From positions 124,001 to 188,000 of the forward strand of contig NZ_CP182485.1 of assembly GCF_048282545.1 (NCBI RefSeq): a stretch of DNA of 64,000 bases, in the 5' to 3' direction. Numbering within the stretch: position 1 is the stretch's first letter; every line of letters starts with the position of its first letter. The notes below the pieces were generated by a model. It was not told where the DNA came from. It saw only the letters and a list, made by a program, of their open reading frames with translations, and ran no database searches. Shown here one piece after another: positions 48,230 through 57,119 of the stretch. A program made the translations under genes and the position numbers. This DNA comes from Opacimonas immobilis. GTDB lineage: Bacteria; Pseudomonadota; Gammaproteobacteria; Enterobacterales; Alteromonadaceae.

Positions 48230-48982
48230 TTAGAAATGGACTTCAATTCCGGCATACACTCCGCTGAATTTTAAATCAGTGAAGGTGTTATCAAGATCGT
48301 CCAATTCGATAGTGACTGCTCGCCCGCCAATTTGCAGGGCAACATTCATGGCTAAGCTATCTATAATGCGGTATTCAAAGGCTGCATTGAGATCGCTCAC
48401 GCTGTGGTCATCAATCGATAAATAACTGCCTTCAGCAAAAATCGACCAATCGGTCGCAGGGATCCCAAACTCAATTTTGGAATAGACCATTGGAATATAG
48501 CCAGTAACGTCTTGAGAACCTGTGACGCCATTTACCGTATCGTCCACACTGATTGTCGCGTCTATTTTCTTGGCGTTGATCCCCAAATCAATGCTGACCA
48601 AATCATTATCGAGGATTTCGTAATACAAAATATGATCGGTCATACTCATTTCGACATCGGTATCGAGTCGCGTATCGGATGCAAAAGTTTCGCCACCAAA
48701 CGTAAAGCTAGTAGATAAATCCGTGAACCCATCAGTATCAAAACTGGTGTGAATTAATTTGGCATTTGGCACCAGCGGAATAAAATGCTCAAACGCTAAG
48801 TAATAAGAACCTTGGCGTTCATCATCAAAAGTAAAGTTCGCCAAATTCGCGTCTGAAGCAAACGCGCCTTCGCTTTCCATTGCCCACATTTGAGCACCAC
48901 CGTAAAGACCTAACAAAGTGTCAGCATGAGAAGTAGTACTCAACAAGAGACCTGATAATACAACTGCGATATGTGTTTTCAT
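48230..48982 (-). CDS. TIGR04219 family outer membrane beta-barrel protein
   Basis: A 250-residue protein with signal peptide (about 1-20, cut after SHA) and alternating beta strands ending in the aromatic YAGIEVHF, typical for outer membrane insertion. The opening DTLLGLYGGAQMWAMESEG and the 'FEHFIPLVPNAKL' segment match TIGR04219 as I know it from marine gammaproteobacteria. Function not known; possibly a small porin or adhesion barrel. It stands alone between cysJ and DUF2333 on the same strand. Confidence 0.88.
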   Translation of the reverse strand: MKTHIAVVLSGLLLSTTSHADTLLGLYGGAQMWAMESEGAFASDANLANFTFDDERQGSYYLAFEHFIPLVPNAKLIHTSFDTDGFTDLSTSFTFGGETFASDTRLDTDVEMSMTDHILYYEILDNDLVSIDLGINAKKIDATISVDDTVNGVTGSQDVTGYIPMVYSKIEFGIPATDWSIFAEGSYLSIDDHSVSDLNAAFEYRIIDSLAMNVALQIGGRAVTIELDDLDNTFTDLKFSGVYAGIEVHF

Positions 48983-49013
48983 TTGCGTTCCATGTGTTTG
49001 ATATTAAATTGTT

Positions 49014-50003
49014 TTAGCCTCGATTGAGTAATTCTGCCAGTTCAATGATACCAGCATTGGCTCTAGATATATAATTAGCCATGACCAATGAATGATTTGC
49101 GAGCATACCAAAACCGCTGCCGTTCAAAATCATAGGACTCCACACCGTATCTTGGGTCGCTTCGAGTTCGCGAATAATTTGTCGCAGACTGACCAAGGCA
49201 TTTTTGTTGACTAAAATATCACGAAAATCCATTTCGATGCCGCGTAAAATGTGTAATAGCGCCCAAGCCATTCCTCGTGCTTGATAAAAATTATCGTCAA
49301 TCTTGAACCAGCTTGTTTTGTTGGTTATTTGCATGGGGGTTGGCGTCGACTGTGATGCTTTCGCATCTCCAGCTAAATCTGTGTTGATAACATCTGCCCC
49401 AACGCTAGCACTGAGCTTTTGTGACATGGATCCCAATCGCTTTTCGACTTCTTTAAGATAATCGCGTAGATTGTCTGCCCTAGCAAAAAACTGACTGCTC
49501 GCCTGTTGTTGGGTTAGCGCGAGACGATAAGCCTTAATCAAATCAATCGCTTCACCGTATTGAGATTCGGCAGACGGCAAAATCCATTTGGTGCTATCGA
49601 TATTGAGATTAGGCTGTGCTTTGACCAAAAATTCATTTTCAACCGACTGTGATTGCGAGCGAGAAAAATCTTTACGCAACGCCAAAGTGACATCGCGTAA
49701 CATCTCTAGCGCGCCAAATTCCCATGCTGGCATATTGTCCATCAATACACCCGGAGGGGCAATATCGTTACTCAGATAGCCTCCGGTTTTATGGAGCAAG
49801 ACATCACCCACTTCGATAACGGCGGTAGTCGTGGCAAAACCAACAACGGGTTCGACTTGTAGCGCATTTGCTTGTTCTGCAACGACGTCTTTCACCGAAA
49901 AGGTTGCTGGCGACCAACTCCAAACCCAACCGATGATAGTTAAAATAAAAATAATAGCGAGTGTCGCAAAACCGATGTTCTTGAAATTAATGGATTCTGG
50001 CAT
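49014..50003 (-). CDS. DUF2333 family protein
   Basis: About 329 residues from the ATG at 50003; the frame to 50018 adds only five. One N-terminal membrane segment (about 10-30) is followed by the family segment DVLLHKTGGYLSNDIAPPGVLMDNMP near 72-97, then helical regions with many Gln/Arg (residues 110-200) and a C-terminal ARANAGIIELAELLNRG. DUF2333 proteins are inner membrane-anchored with a periplasmic domain; no function is established that I know of. Confidence 0.9.
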   Translation of the reverse strand: MPESINFKNIGFATLAIIFILTIIGWVWSWSPATFSVKDVVAEQANALQVEPVVGFATTTAVIEVGDVLLHKTGGYLSNDIAPPGVLMDNMPAWEFGALEMLRDVTLALRKDFSRSQSQSVENEFLVKAQPNLNIDSTKWILPSAESQYGEAIDLIKAYRLALTQQQASSQFFARADNLRDYLKEVEKRLGSMSQKLSASVGADVINTDLAGDAKASQSTPTPMQITNKTSWFKIDDNFYQARGMAWALLHILRGIEMDFRDILVNKNALVSLRQIIRELEATQDTVWSPMILNGSGFGMLANHSLVMANYISRANAGIIELAELLNRG

Positions 50004-50106
50004 GGCATTCCCTAGCACAAAAGTGATACTAATAGCATAGCATCATTTTGCGCGTTTTTATGTGACAAATTTTTGATTTACTTCATAGTTTTTATCTATA
50101 GTGGCA

Positions 50107-50313
50107 TTATGCATAGCGCTTGCGCAAAAACAAAATCCCTAATACATAACCCAATGCTATGGCTGTCGGAGCAAACAGGAAGAGTGCGACAGCTGCTGCT
50201 CTGACCCAGATAGCATCGAGATTAAAGCGTTTTGCAATGCCACTACAGACACCACTAATTAGAGGATTGCTAGCATCACGGTACAATCGAGTATCGCATT
50301 TATGTACATTCAT
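50107..50313 (-). CDS. PspC domain protein
   Basis: A 68-residue protein consisting of one PspC domain: LYRDASNPLISGVCSGIAKRF near residues 10-30 and a hydrophobic segment near 36-62 ending LFLRKRYA. In the classical system PspC is a membrane switch of the phage shock response, but here no pspA or pspB lies nearby, so it may be a stand-alone envelope stress sensor. AAGGAGA before the ATG is a good ribosome site. Confidence 0.88.
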   Translation of the reverse strand: MNVHKCDTRLYRDASNPLISGVCSGIAKRFNLDAIWVRAAAVALFLFAPTAIALGYVLGILFLRKRYA

Positions 50314-50503
50314 TTTTTGTCTCCTTAGTATATTGTTGATACAACTTTTCTATTTGATTATTTCAATCCTCATGCCAAGTGTTTAAATTATTGATTTTAA
50401 ATGGTTTTATATAAAAAAGATAAAAGCCAAGTAATACTGAAGGGTTTGCAAGTTAGTGTTTTTGACCAATAGTTAGTAAAATATCTAAAACTAGATTTTA
50501 GAC

Positions 50504-50530
50504 ATAAAAAAGCCACCGTGATGGTGGCCA
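50504..50530 (-). terminator. Terminator of small-protein operon
   Basis: On the minus strand GGCCACCA TCAC GGTGGC followed by TTTTTT, 35 bp after the end of the 42-residue gene. Confidence 0.78.
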
Positions 50531-50564
50531 AAGGGAGTGTGGGAGAAGTACTTTGTCGCGATGA

Positions 50565-50693
50565 TTAACACCAGCGACGTTTCAATCTACTAATATGATG
50601 TGGAACTTTTAAACTGCTCATCCATAAACCTACTGCAGCAACAAAGGCAAGGATAGGTGCACTAAACAACCACACTAAGTCTATGAAAAACAT
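50565..50693 (-). CDS. 42-residue membrane protein
   Basis: A short frame from ATG 50693 to TAA 50565: one hydrophobic segment (MFFIDLVWLFSAPILAFVAA, then VGLW) followed by a basic tail (SRLKRRWC). The start lies two bases after the stop of the upstream 105-residue gene (TAATAATG), which gives translational coupling, and a terminator follows, so the gene is probably real despite its size. The topology is single-span with a positively charged cytoplasmic end. Function unknown; a regulator or partner of a larger membrane complex is possible. Confidence 0.6.
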   Translation of the reverse strand: MFFIDLVWLFSAPILAFVAAVGLWMSSLKVPHHISRLKRRWC

Positions 50694-50695
50694 TA

Positions 50696-51013
50696 TTATT
50701 CAGCCTCGTCTGCGGCAGCTATAAGCGCTTTAACGTCGGAGGCAATGGTGTTTTGTACAATATCAATCACATGGATGTTCGGCGCAAACTGTGGTTGGTC
50801 GTCTAACGAAAATTGGTGTGCTGTATTGGCAACAGATTGCATCGCGCCAAAATGTACGTCCTGTGAATTCAATGCTGTTGTATGTTGCATCATTGTATTC
50901 ACATATGTATTTAATGAAACGGTTTGCTCGGTTTGAGCGTTCGCTGCAGCCGATGCTGTAATAAAAAAAACTGAAGCGATAATGGATTTGGCAAGTTTAG
51001 TTGTAACCGTCAT
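50696..51013 (-). CDS. Small exported protein, unknown
   Basis: A 105-residue protein with a signal peptide (about 1-26, cut after ANA, before QTEQ). The mature part is short, acidic at the end (AADEAE) and probably helical, without Cys. No family recognised. It is the first gene of a two-gene operon with the 42-residue membrane protein. AAAAAGGGTATCACC before the ATG provides a weak ribosome site. Confidence 0.6.
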   Translation of the reverse strand: MTVTTKLAKSIIASVFFITASAAANAQTEQTVSLNTYVNTMMQHTTALNSQDVHFGAMQSVANTAHQFSLDDQPQFAPNIHVIDIVQNTIASDVKALIAAADEAE

Positions 51014-51286
51014 GGTGATACCCTTTTTAGCAAGTTAATTACAATATTTACATCGTATTGTTTAAGTCGTATTAACTATTGCTAAGGTTGTGCCAATCCT
51101 AAAAAAAATCGTAAGCCTATATTTTAATTAGCTTTTTTATTTTAAACATCCTCTCACAAAAAACCTAGGTTAGCTTTTTTGACCATGCCAGTTAGTAAAA
51201 AGCACCACATTTTGGTTAGGTTTTCATTAAGGAAAGGAGGGAAAAAAAATAACTAACAACTGTCATTCTTTGCCGGTTCAAAAAGA

Positions 51287-52309
51287 CTAAGACGGTGTTG
51301 TTTTTTCGGCCTGAAATGCCAAGGCACGTGCTTTAGTTGCTTCCATTTCGGCATGAGCGTCCAGCAGCACATCCGCTGACACTTCACCTTTTATCGCATT
51401 TTGGCTCAAATAACGACGCCAGACTTTGCCGCCAGGTTGACCTTGAAACAGGCCTAGCATGTGCCGGGCAACATGCCATACTCGTCCACCATCGTTGAGA
51501 TATTCTTTGGTATAACGATGCATACGCTCAACCACATCAGCTCGACTAGGCGCACTATGATTGTCGCCGTAATACAGAGCATCAACCTCAGCCAAACAAT
51601 AAGGGTTAGCATACACTTCACGGCCGAGCATGACTTCGTCGACGCGCTCTAGGTGGGCAAGACCATCCTCGTGATTATTGATCCCGCCATTAATGCCAAT
51701 ATGTAGTTCAGGGAATTCTTGTTTGAGCTGATAGACTCTATCGTACATCAAAGGTGGAATGTCGCGATTTTCTTTGGGGCTAAGGCCCTTGAGCCAAGCT
51801 TTGCGAGCATGCACAATGAACGTGTCACACCCTGCGTCAGCGACGATTTGGATAAAACGAGTCAGATCCTCATATTCATCCATATCATCGATACCAATCC
51901 TCGACTTGACCGTCACGGGAATGTCAACTTGCCCTTGCATCGCTTGAATACACTGAGCAACGGTCTCAGGCATTGCCATCAGACAGGCGCCAAACGCACC
52001 ATTTTGCACTCTATCAGAGGGACAGCCAACATTGATGTTGACCTCATCATAGCCCTGTTCTTGGGCTTGGGCAGCACATTCTGCCATCGCACCAGGATCT
52101 GAACCTCCCAATTGTAAAGCGACCGGATGCTCAGCGTCATTAAATCCTAAAAAATCTCCCTTGCCGTGAATGATCGCGCCAGTGGTGACCATTTCAGTGT
52201 ATAAGAGCGCATACTGGGTCATTTGTCGATAAAAGTAACGACAGTGACGGTCGGTCCAATCCAGCATTGGGGCGACACTAAATCGACGATGAAAATTGCT
52301 AGTGCTCAT
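51287..52309 (-). CDS. dusA: tRNA-dihydrouridine synthase DusA
   Basis: A 340-residue FMN enzyme. N-terminal PMLDWTDRHCRYFYRQM, catalytic loop VNINVGCPSDRVQNGAFGAC with the active Cys, VKSRIGIDDMDEYEDL and the phosphate-binding IGINGGINNHED. The WTDRH and GAFGA motifs are those of DusA rather than DusB or DusC. It reduces uridine to dihydrouridine at positions 20/20a of tRNA. Monocistronic. Confidence 0.95.
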   Translation of the reverse strand: MSTSNFHRRFSVAPMLDWTDRHCRYFYRQMTQYALLYTEMVTTGAIIHGKGDFLGFNDAEHPVALQLGGSDPGAMAECAAQAQEQGYDEVNINVGCPSDRVQNGAFGACLMAMPETVAQCIQAMQGQVDIPVTVKSRIGIDDMDEYEDLTRFIQIVADAGCDTFIVHARKAWLKGLSPKENRDIPPLMYDRVYQLKQEFPELHIGINGGINNHEDGLAHLERVDEVMLGREVYANPYCLAEVDALYYGDNHSAPSRADVVERMHRYTKEYLNDGGRVWHVARHMLGLFQGQPGGKVWRRYLSQNAIKGEVSADVLLDAHAEMEATKARALAFQAEKTTPS

Positions 52310-52514
52310 GAAGCTGTGTCCATTGACAAAATGGGTAGAAAATATGAGGAATTGATGTCTTCATGTTATCAAAAAAACTAAGTTCGCAAAAGTAAGCTTT
52401 TACTAACTTTACATAAAAAAAGGCAATGGATTCGCATCGTATGTAATGGCTATAAAATTCGTAAATATGCTAACATTACCTTCATTCAAACGATCTTAAT
52501 TATAAAGGCCTAAC

Positions 52515-52994
52515 ATGTCCATTACTATCCGTCCCGCCACAATTGAAGATGCCGAGACTATCATGCAGTTTATCGTTGAACTCGCAATTTACGAAAAAGC
52601 CGAGCATGAGGTCTTAGCCACGCAAGCAGATATTGAGCACAGTATATTTGGTGCCAACTCTACGGTGGACGCCGTGATCTGCGAACACGGTAAAAAGCCG
52701 ATTGGCTTTGCCGTGTACTTTTATAATTACTCAACTTGGCTCGGTAAAAATGGACTCTTTTTAGAAGATTTGTATGTTACTCCGGAGTCACGCGGCATTG
52801 GCGCCGGCAAAGCCTTACTGAAACACTTAAATCAACTCGCTTTAGATAAAGGATGTGGCCGCTTTGAATGGAATGTTTTAGATTGGAATACGCCATCTAT
52901 CGAATTTTACGAATCGATTGGCGCCAAACCACAATCGGAATGGATCGGTTATCGACTCGATCATGATGCAATGAAAACGTTTGCCAACTCTTAA
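52515..52994 (+). CDS. GNAT family N-acetyltransferase
   Basis: A 159-residue acetyltransferase with the acetyl-CoA motif LYVTPESRGIGAGKALLKHL near residues 89-108 and the late strand WNVLDWNTPSIEFYESIGAKP. The pattern FYNYSTWLGKNGLFLEDLYV resembles the diamine (spermidine/spermine-like) acetyltransferase branch, so an amine substrate is likely. Monocistronic, with its own upstream region of about 200 bp. Confidence 0.92.
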   Translation: MSITIRPATIEDAETIMQFIVELAIYEKAEHEVLATQADIEHSIFGANSTVDAVICEHGKKPIGFAVYFYNYSTWLGKNGLFLEDLYVTPESRGIGAGKALLKHLNQLALDKGCGRFEWNVLDWNTPSIEFYESIGAKPQSEWIGYRLDHDAMKTFANS

Positions 52995-53228
52995 CATTGA
53001 TAGTTGTTTATTAACAAAGTCTTCGGGATATTCACATCACATTAATAACTCCATCAATATCTTAACCGGGATAGTCCGAAAGTACTATCCTGCCTATCCA
53101 AAAGTAGTATACCGAGTTCTCTCTCATGCATATAGGCTAAGGTCAGCGCACTTTTGCACAATTAGACTATTATAAATATTCCGTTCAATACCCTACAAAA
53201 TTAGAACGATGAATATAAGGAGCTCGCT

Positions 53229-54386
53229 TTGAACATATTTGTGGTCAACGAAGCACAAAAGGGTCGAGAATTCAGCACTGAAAAGCGCTGTGCCTTAACG
53301 CCCACTAGTGCTAAAAAACTGATTCGATTAGGTTATACCATCACGCTAGAAACGAATGCTGGTAAAGCTTCTGGTTATAGCGACAGCGATTTTGCTGACG
53401 TGGACGTTACGATAGCCAAAGAAAGTGAGACGGCGTTGCAAAACGCGGATATCATCCTTTACGTCAATCGCCCCATGCCTGAAGAGGTCAAGCAAATCAA
53501 AGCTGGTGCTATTGTGATAGGTCACTGCGATCCTTTCTTTAACCAGACTTTAGTTGAAGATATGGCTAAAGCCAAACTCAACACCCTATCAATTGAAATG
53601 ATCCCTCGTTCCACACGTGCGCAAAAAATGGATGCGTTAAGTTCACAAGCTAGCCTTGCAGGTTATGTCATGATGCTGCAAGCCGCCAATACACTACCTT
53701 CTATTTTACCCATGATGATGACGCCATCTGGCACCATTAAACCCGCTAAGGTCTTTATCATCGGTGCGGGCGTGGCCGGTTTACAAGCCATTGCTACTGC
53801 GAAACGCTTGGGTGCAAATGTGTTAGCATACGACACCCGTCCCGTAGTGGCTGAGCAAGTCCAATCTTTGGGTGGCAAATTCTTGCACATTGACATCGGT
53901 GAGACCGGTCAAACCAAAGACGGTTATGCACAAGAGCTCACTGCGGAACAAAAACAAATTCAACAAGATGCACAGCGCGATGCCATTGCCGATTCAGACA
54001 TCGTCATCACCACTGCGCAGTTATTTGGCCGCAAACCCCCAGTCCTAATTAGCAAGGAAACGTTATCTTTGATGCGTCCAGGGTCGGTTGTGGTGGATAT
54101 GGCGGCGCAATCAGGCGGCAATGTCGAAGGCTCTGTCGCTGGTAAAACCAAAACGATCGGCGGTGTCACCGTCATCGGTACTGGCAACTGGAGTCAAGCC
54201 GTTGCGCGTGATGCCACCGAGATGTACGCCAATAACCTCGCCAATTTAATTGATGAGTTCACAGATTCTGAAACGCAGTCGTTTAATTTGGATTTAGACG
54301 ATGAAATCTTAGCACAAAGTGTGATTACGCATGATGGTGCCGTCATCAATGACATGTTAGTCAATGCGTTCAAAGGAGCAAAATAA
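53229..54386 (+). CDS. pntAA: NAD(P) transhydrogenase alpha subunit part 1 (PntAA)
   Basis: A 385-residue NAD(H)-binding subunit (domain I). N-terminal MNIFVVNEAQKGREFSTEKR, conserved SSQASLAGYVMMLQAANTLP near 137-156, and Rossmann motif VFIIGAGVAGLQAIATAKRLG near 177-197. The start is a TTG at 53229 with AAGGAG 7 bases upstream. The membrane part of the alpha subunit is encoded by the next gene, so the alpha subunit is split as in Rhodospirillum rubrum, unlike the fused E. coli PntA. The enzyme uses the proton gradient to make NADPH from NADH. Confidence 0.93.
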   Translation: MNIFVVNEAQKGREFSTEKRCALTPTSAKKLIRLGYTITLETNAGKASGYSDSDFADVDVTIAKESETALQNADIILYVNRPMPEEVKQIKAGAIVIGHCDPFFNQTLVEDMAKAKLNTLSIEMIPRSTRAQKMDALSSQASLAGYVMMLQAANTLPSILPMMMTPSGTIKPAKVFIIGAGVAGLQAIATAKRLGANVLAYDTRPVVAEQVQSLGGKFLHIDIGETGQTKDGYAQELTAEQKQIQQDAQRDAIADSDIVITTAQLFGRKPPVLISKETLSLMRPGSVVVDMAAQSGGNVEGSVAGKTKTIGGVTVIGTGNWSQAVARDATEMYANNLANLIDEFTDSETQSFNLDLDDEILAQSVITHDGAVINDMLVNAFKGAK

Positions 54387-54670
54387 TGGAAATGATTTAT
54401 CTTATTTTTATCGTCTTACTGGCCGCGTTATTAGGCTTTGAACTCATTCGTAAAGTACCAGCCACGTTGCACACGCCACTGATGTCTGGTTCAAATGCCA
54501 TCTCTGGCATTACGTTAGTTGGGGCAATTGCCTCAGCAGGTGGCGATCACGAGTGGCTTACCATTTTATTAGGCACGGGCGCAGTAGCACTCGCAAGCAT
54601 CAACGTGGTGGGTGGCTATCTAGTTACAGATAGGATGCTCGGCATGTTTAAGAAAAAAGACAGTAAATAA
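54386..54670 (+). CDS. pntAB: NAD(P) transhydrogenase alpha subunit part 2 (PntAB)
   Basis: A 94-residue membrane protein with three hydrophobic segments. The conserved HTPLMSGSNAISGITLVGAI at residues about 30-49 is the hallmark of the membrane part of the alpha subunit. Its start overlaps the end of pntAA by one base, and pntB follows after 9 bp. Together with PntB it forms the proton channel. Confidence 0.95.
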   Translation: MEMIYLIFIVLLAALLGFELIRKVPATLHTPLMSGSNAISGITLVGAIASAGGDHEWLTILLGTGAVALASINVVGGYLVTDRMLGMFKKKDSK

Positions 54671-54679
54671 GGATTAGGC

Positions 54680-56068
54680 ATGAACGCAGTCGATTTAACC
54701 ATTAATTTGGTCTATGTATTAGCCGCCGCCTTGTTTATTGGTGGATTAAAACTTCTCTCACATCCAGATACCGCAAGGCGCGGTAATCTTGTCTCGGCGA
54801 TTGGTATGCTTCTTGCCGTAGTCATTACCCTGATTGACCAAGAGGTCTTGCAATACCAGTATATTGTCTTGGGCTTCATTATCGGCGGGGCATATGGGGC
54901 GTGGAAAGCGAAATCAGTTGAAATGACCGCCATGCCCGAAATGGTCTCGTTATTCAACGGTTTTGGTGGGGCAGCGTCATTACTAGTAGGTTGGGCAACC
55001 ATTGTCGCCATGTCTGATATGGCGCTGCGTTTTACCAGTGGATTTGTGTTTAGCACGGTCATTATTACTATATTGATTGGTGGCATTACGTTCTCAGGTA
55101 GTTTGGTTGCATGGGGTAAGCTTTCTGGTAAATTAGGTTCCAAAGCCGTTATTTTCAAAGGGCTTCGTGAGCTGAGTATTGCGCACCTTGTGGCCTTTGT
55201 CATTGTGGGTATTGCGTTTGTATATAACCCAGACAGTGCGTTTTTATTAGGCTTAGCCATATTACTGGCATTGAGCTTTGGTATTTTGGCGACCATTTCA
55301 ATCGGTGGTGCCGACATGCCCGTAGTCATTGCTTTATTAAACAGTTATTCAGGGATTGCGGCGTGTGCTGCGGGTCTGGCGATTGATAACACGATTCTGA
55401 TTGTTACGGGTCTTTTGGTGGGTGCATCAGGTCTCATTCTGACCAACATCATGTGTAAAGCGATGAACCGTTCATTGCTTAACGTATTGCTTTCAGGCTT
55501 TGCTAAACCGGTTGAAATGGGTGAGGTGATCACAGGTGAAGTCAAGGTGATGTCGGCACAAGATGCCTTTTATGTCCTCGAAGCAGCACAAGCGGTCTTG
55601 GTTGTACCAGGTTATGGTATGGCGGTGGCACAAGCGCAACACGCAGTACGTGAACTGCAAAACTTGCTTGAAGAAAACAACTGTACCTTTGATTACGCGA
55701 TTCACCCAGTTGCAGGTCGAATGCCAGGGCACATGAACGTGTTATTGGCAGAAGCTGACGTACCCTATGAACAGTTATATGAAATGGATGATGTGAATCC
55801 GCGTATGGAAAACTACGATGTAGTCATCGTCATTGGAGCCAATGACGTCGTCAATCCGGCAGCGAAAGAAATGGAAGGCAGCCCTATCTACGGTATGCCA
55901 GTTATCGAAGTGTATCGCGCCAAGACCGTATTTGTCTTGAAACGCTCAGCCAACGCCGGCTTTGCCGGTGTGGATAACCCACTGTTCTTTAAAGACAATA
56001 CTCGCATGGTACTCGGGGATGCGAAAGACACCATCAACAATATCATTCGTGAATTTGGTGATCAGTAA
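54680..56068 (+). CDS. pntB: NAD(P) transhydrogenase beta subunit PntB
   Basis: A 462-residue protein with eight to nine membrane segments in the first 260 residues. It is followed by the soluble NADP(H)-binding domain with VVPGYGMAVAQAQHAVREL near 314, HPVAGRMPGHMNVLLAEADV near 345, GANDVVNPAAKEMEGSPIYG near 391 and FVLKRSANAGFAGVDNPLF near 424. Third gene of the operon; a terminator follows at 56093. Confidence 0.96.
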   Translation: MNAVDLTINLVYVLAAALFIGGLKLLSHPDTARRGNLVSAIGMLLAVVITLIDQEVLQYQYIVLGFIIGGAYGAWKAKSVEMTAMPEMVSLFNGFGGAASLLVGWATIVAMSDMALRFTSGFVFSTVIITILIGGITFSGSLVAWGKLSGKLGSKAVIFKGLRELSIAHLVAFVIVGIAFVYNPDSAFLLGLAILLALSFGILATISIGGADMPVVIALLNSYSGIAACAAGLAIDNTILIVTGLLVGASGLILTNIMCKAMNRSLLNVLLSGFAKPVEMGEVITGEVKVMSAQDAFYVLEAAQAVLVVPGYGMAVAQAQHAVRELQNLLEENNCTFDYAIHPVAGRMPGHMNVLLAEADVPYEQLYEMDDVNPRMENYDVVIVIGANDVVNPAAKEMEGSPIYGMPVIEVYRAKTVFVLKRSANAGFAGVDNPLFFKDNTRMVLGDAKDTINNIIREFGDQ

Positions 56069-56092
56069 CCATTACTAAACCTTCTACGCAAA

Positions 56093-56127
56093 GCCTGCAA
56101 TCTCAATCAAAAGATCGCAGGCTTTTT
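56093..56127 (+). terminator. Terminator of pntAA-pntAB-pntB
   Basis: GCCTGCAATC / GATCGCAGGC imperfect stem followed by TTTTTT, 25 bp after pntB. Confidence 0.85.
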
Positions 56128-56203
56128 TGATTAAGCGTAATTGACTTCACCTGCACTTTTGCATAGCATTGATTTTAATAATAATAACTTTTGATAAACA
56201 TCG

Positions 56204-57112
56204 ATGATGCGCCATATGAAAGCCCTTTTTGTGTTTCCATTGCACTTCGCATTGCAGATTTTTAATCTGTGCTTTTGGGGCGGTCTAATCATTGTCTTGG
56301 GCATCGTCAAACTCATCCCACTTACTTTTTTACGTCACACTATTAATCCGGTCATTGCCAACTTTGAAATAGCCTTTGGTGTATGCAGTATCAGTTTACT
56401 TAAATTCTTCAACCGCATTAATATTGATTATCGAGTCAGCTCTGAGCTGTCAAAAGACCAATGGTATCTCGTCACGGTTAATCACCGCTCCTACCTAGAT
56501 GTCATCTTAGTCATGGATTTTGCGTATCAAAGGATCCCAGCGCCCAAATTTTTCCTCAAAAAAGAACTGATTTGGTTACCGGTTGTGGGTTTAGGTGCAT
56601 GGGCTTTGGATATGCCTTTCATGCAGCGTTTTAGCAAAGCGCAAATCACTAAAAATCCAAATCTTGCTGGTAAAGACATCGAAACCACCCGAAAAAAATG
56701 CAAAAAATACAAATTCACACCTACTACCGTGGTCAATTTTGCAGAGGGTACTCGGTTTACCTTGGCCAAACATCAAGAAAAGCAATCTCCGTATACCCAC
56801 CTCCTGAGGCCAAAAGCTGCGGGATTGGCTTTTACGCTAAACACCATGGGGGAACAGTTCACTGAATTACTCGACATTACGCTTATATATCCCGAAAATG
56901 AAGGCCACCCGATGATGGATATGTTGTGTGGACGCATGAAGCGGATTGTTGTTGATGTGACAAGCGTACCTATTTCTAACGATTTACGTGGAAATTATGA
57001 TATAGATGACAATTTCAAAGCTTATTTCCAGCAATGGTTGAATACGCTTTGGGCTAACAAAGATAGGTGTATAACCTCCTATCTAAACGTTCAAGACAGC
57101 ACTGCTCCCTAA
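56204..57112 (+). CDS. 1-acyl-glycerol-3-phosphate acyltransferase-like protein
   Basis: A 302-residue membrane acyltransferase of the PlsC/YihG type. One long hydrophobic N-terminal segment (about 8-45), catalytic motif VNHRSYLDVILVMDF (NHx4D) near residues 88-102, and substrate motif FAEGTRFT near 179-186. It probably adds an acyl chain to lysophosphatidate or a related lysolipid. The 1-base gap before the mechanosensitive channel gene suggests coupling. The first Met is used; Met2 or Met5 would be equally possible. Confidence 0.92.
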   Translation: MMRHMKALFVFPLHFALQIFNLCFWGGLIIVLGIVKLIPLTFLRHTINPVIANFEIAFGVCSISLLKFFNRINIDYRVSSELSKDQWYLVTVNHRSYLDVILVMDFAYQRIPAPKFFLKKELIWLPVVGLGAWALDMPFMQRFSKAQITKNPNLAGKDIETTRKKCKKYKFTPTTVVNFAEGTRFTLAKHQEKQSPYTHLLRPKAAGLAFTLNTMGEQFTELLDITLIYPENEGHPMMDMLCGRMKRIVVDVTSVPISNDLRGNYDIDDNFKAYFQQWLNTLWANKDRCITSYLNVQDSTAP

Positions 57113-57119
57113 GGTGAAT

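Noticed and set aside
52981..53175. 64-codon ORF between the acetyltransferase and pntAA.
   Set aside because: Overlaps the acetyltransferase stop, has no ribosome site, and its composition is not protein-like.
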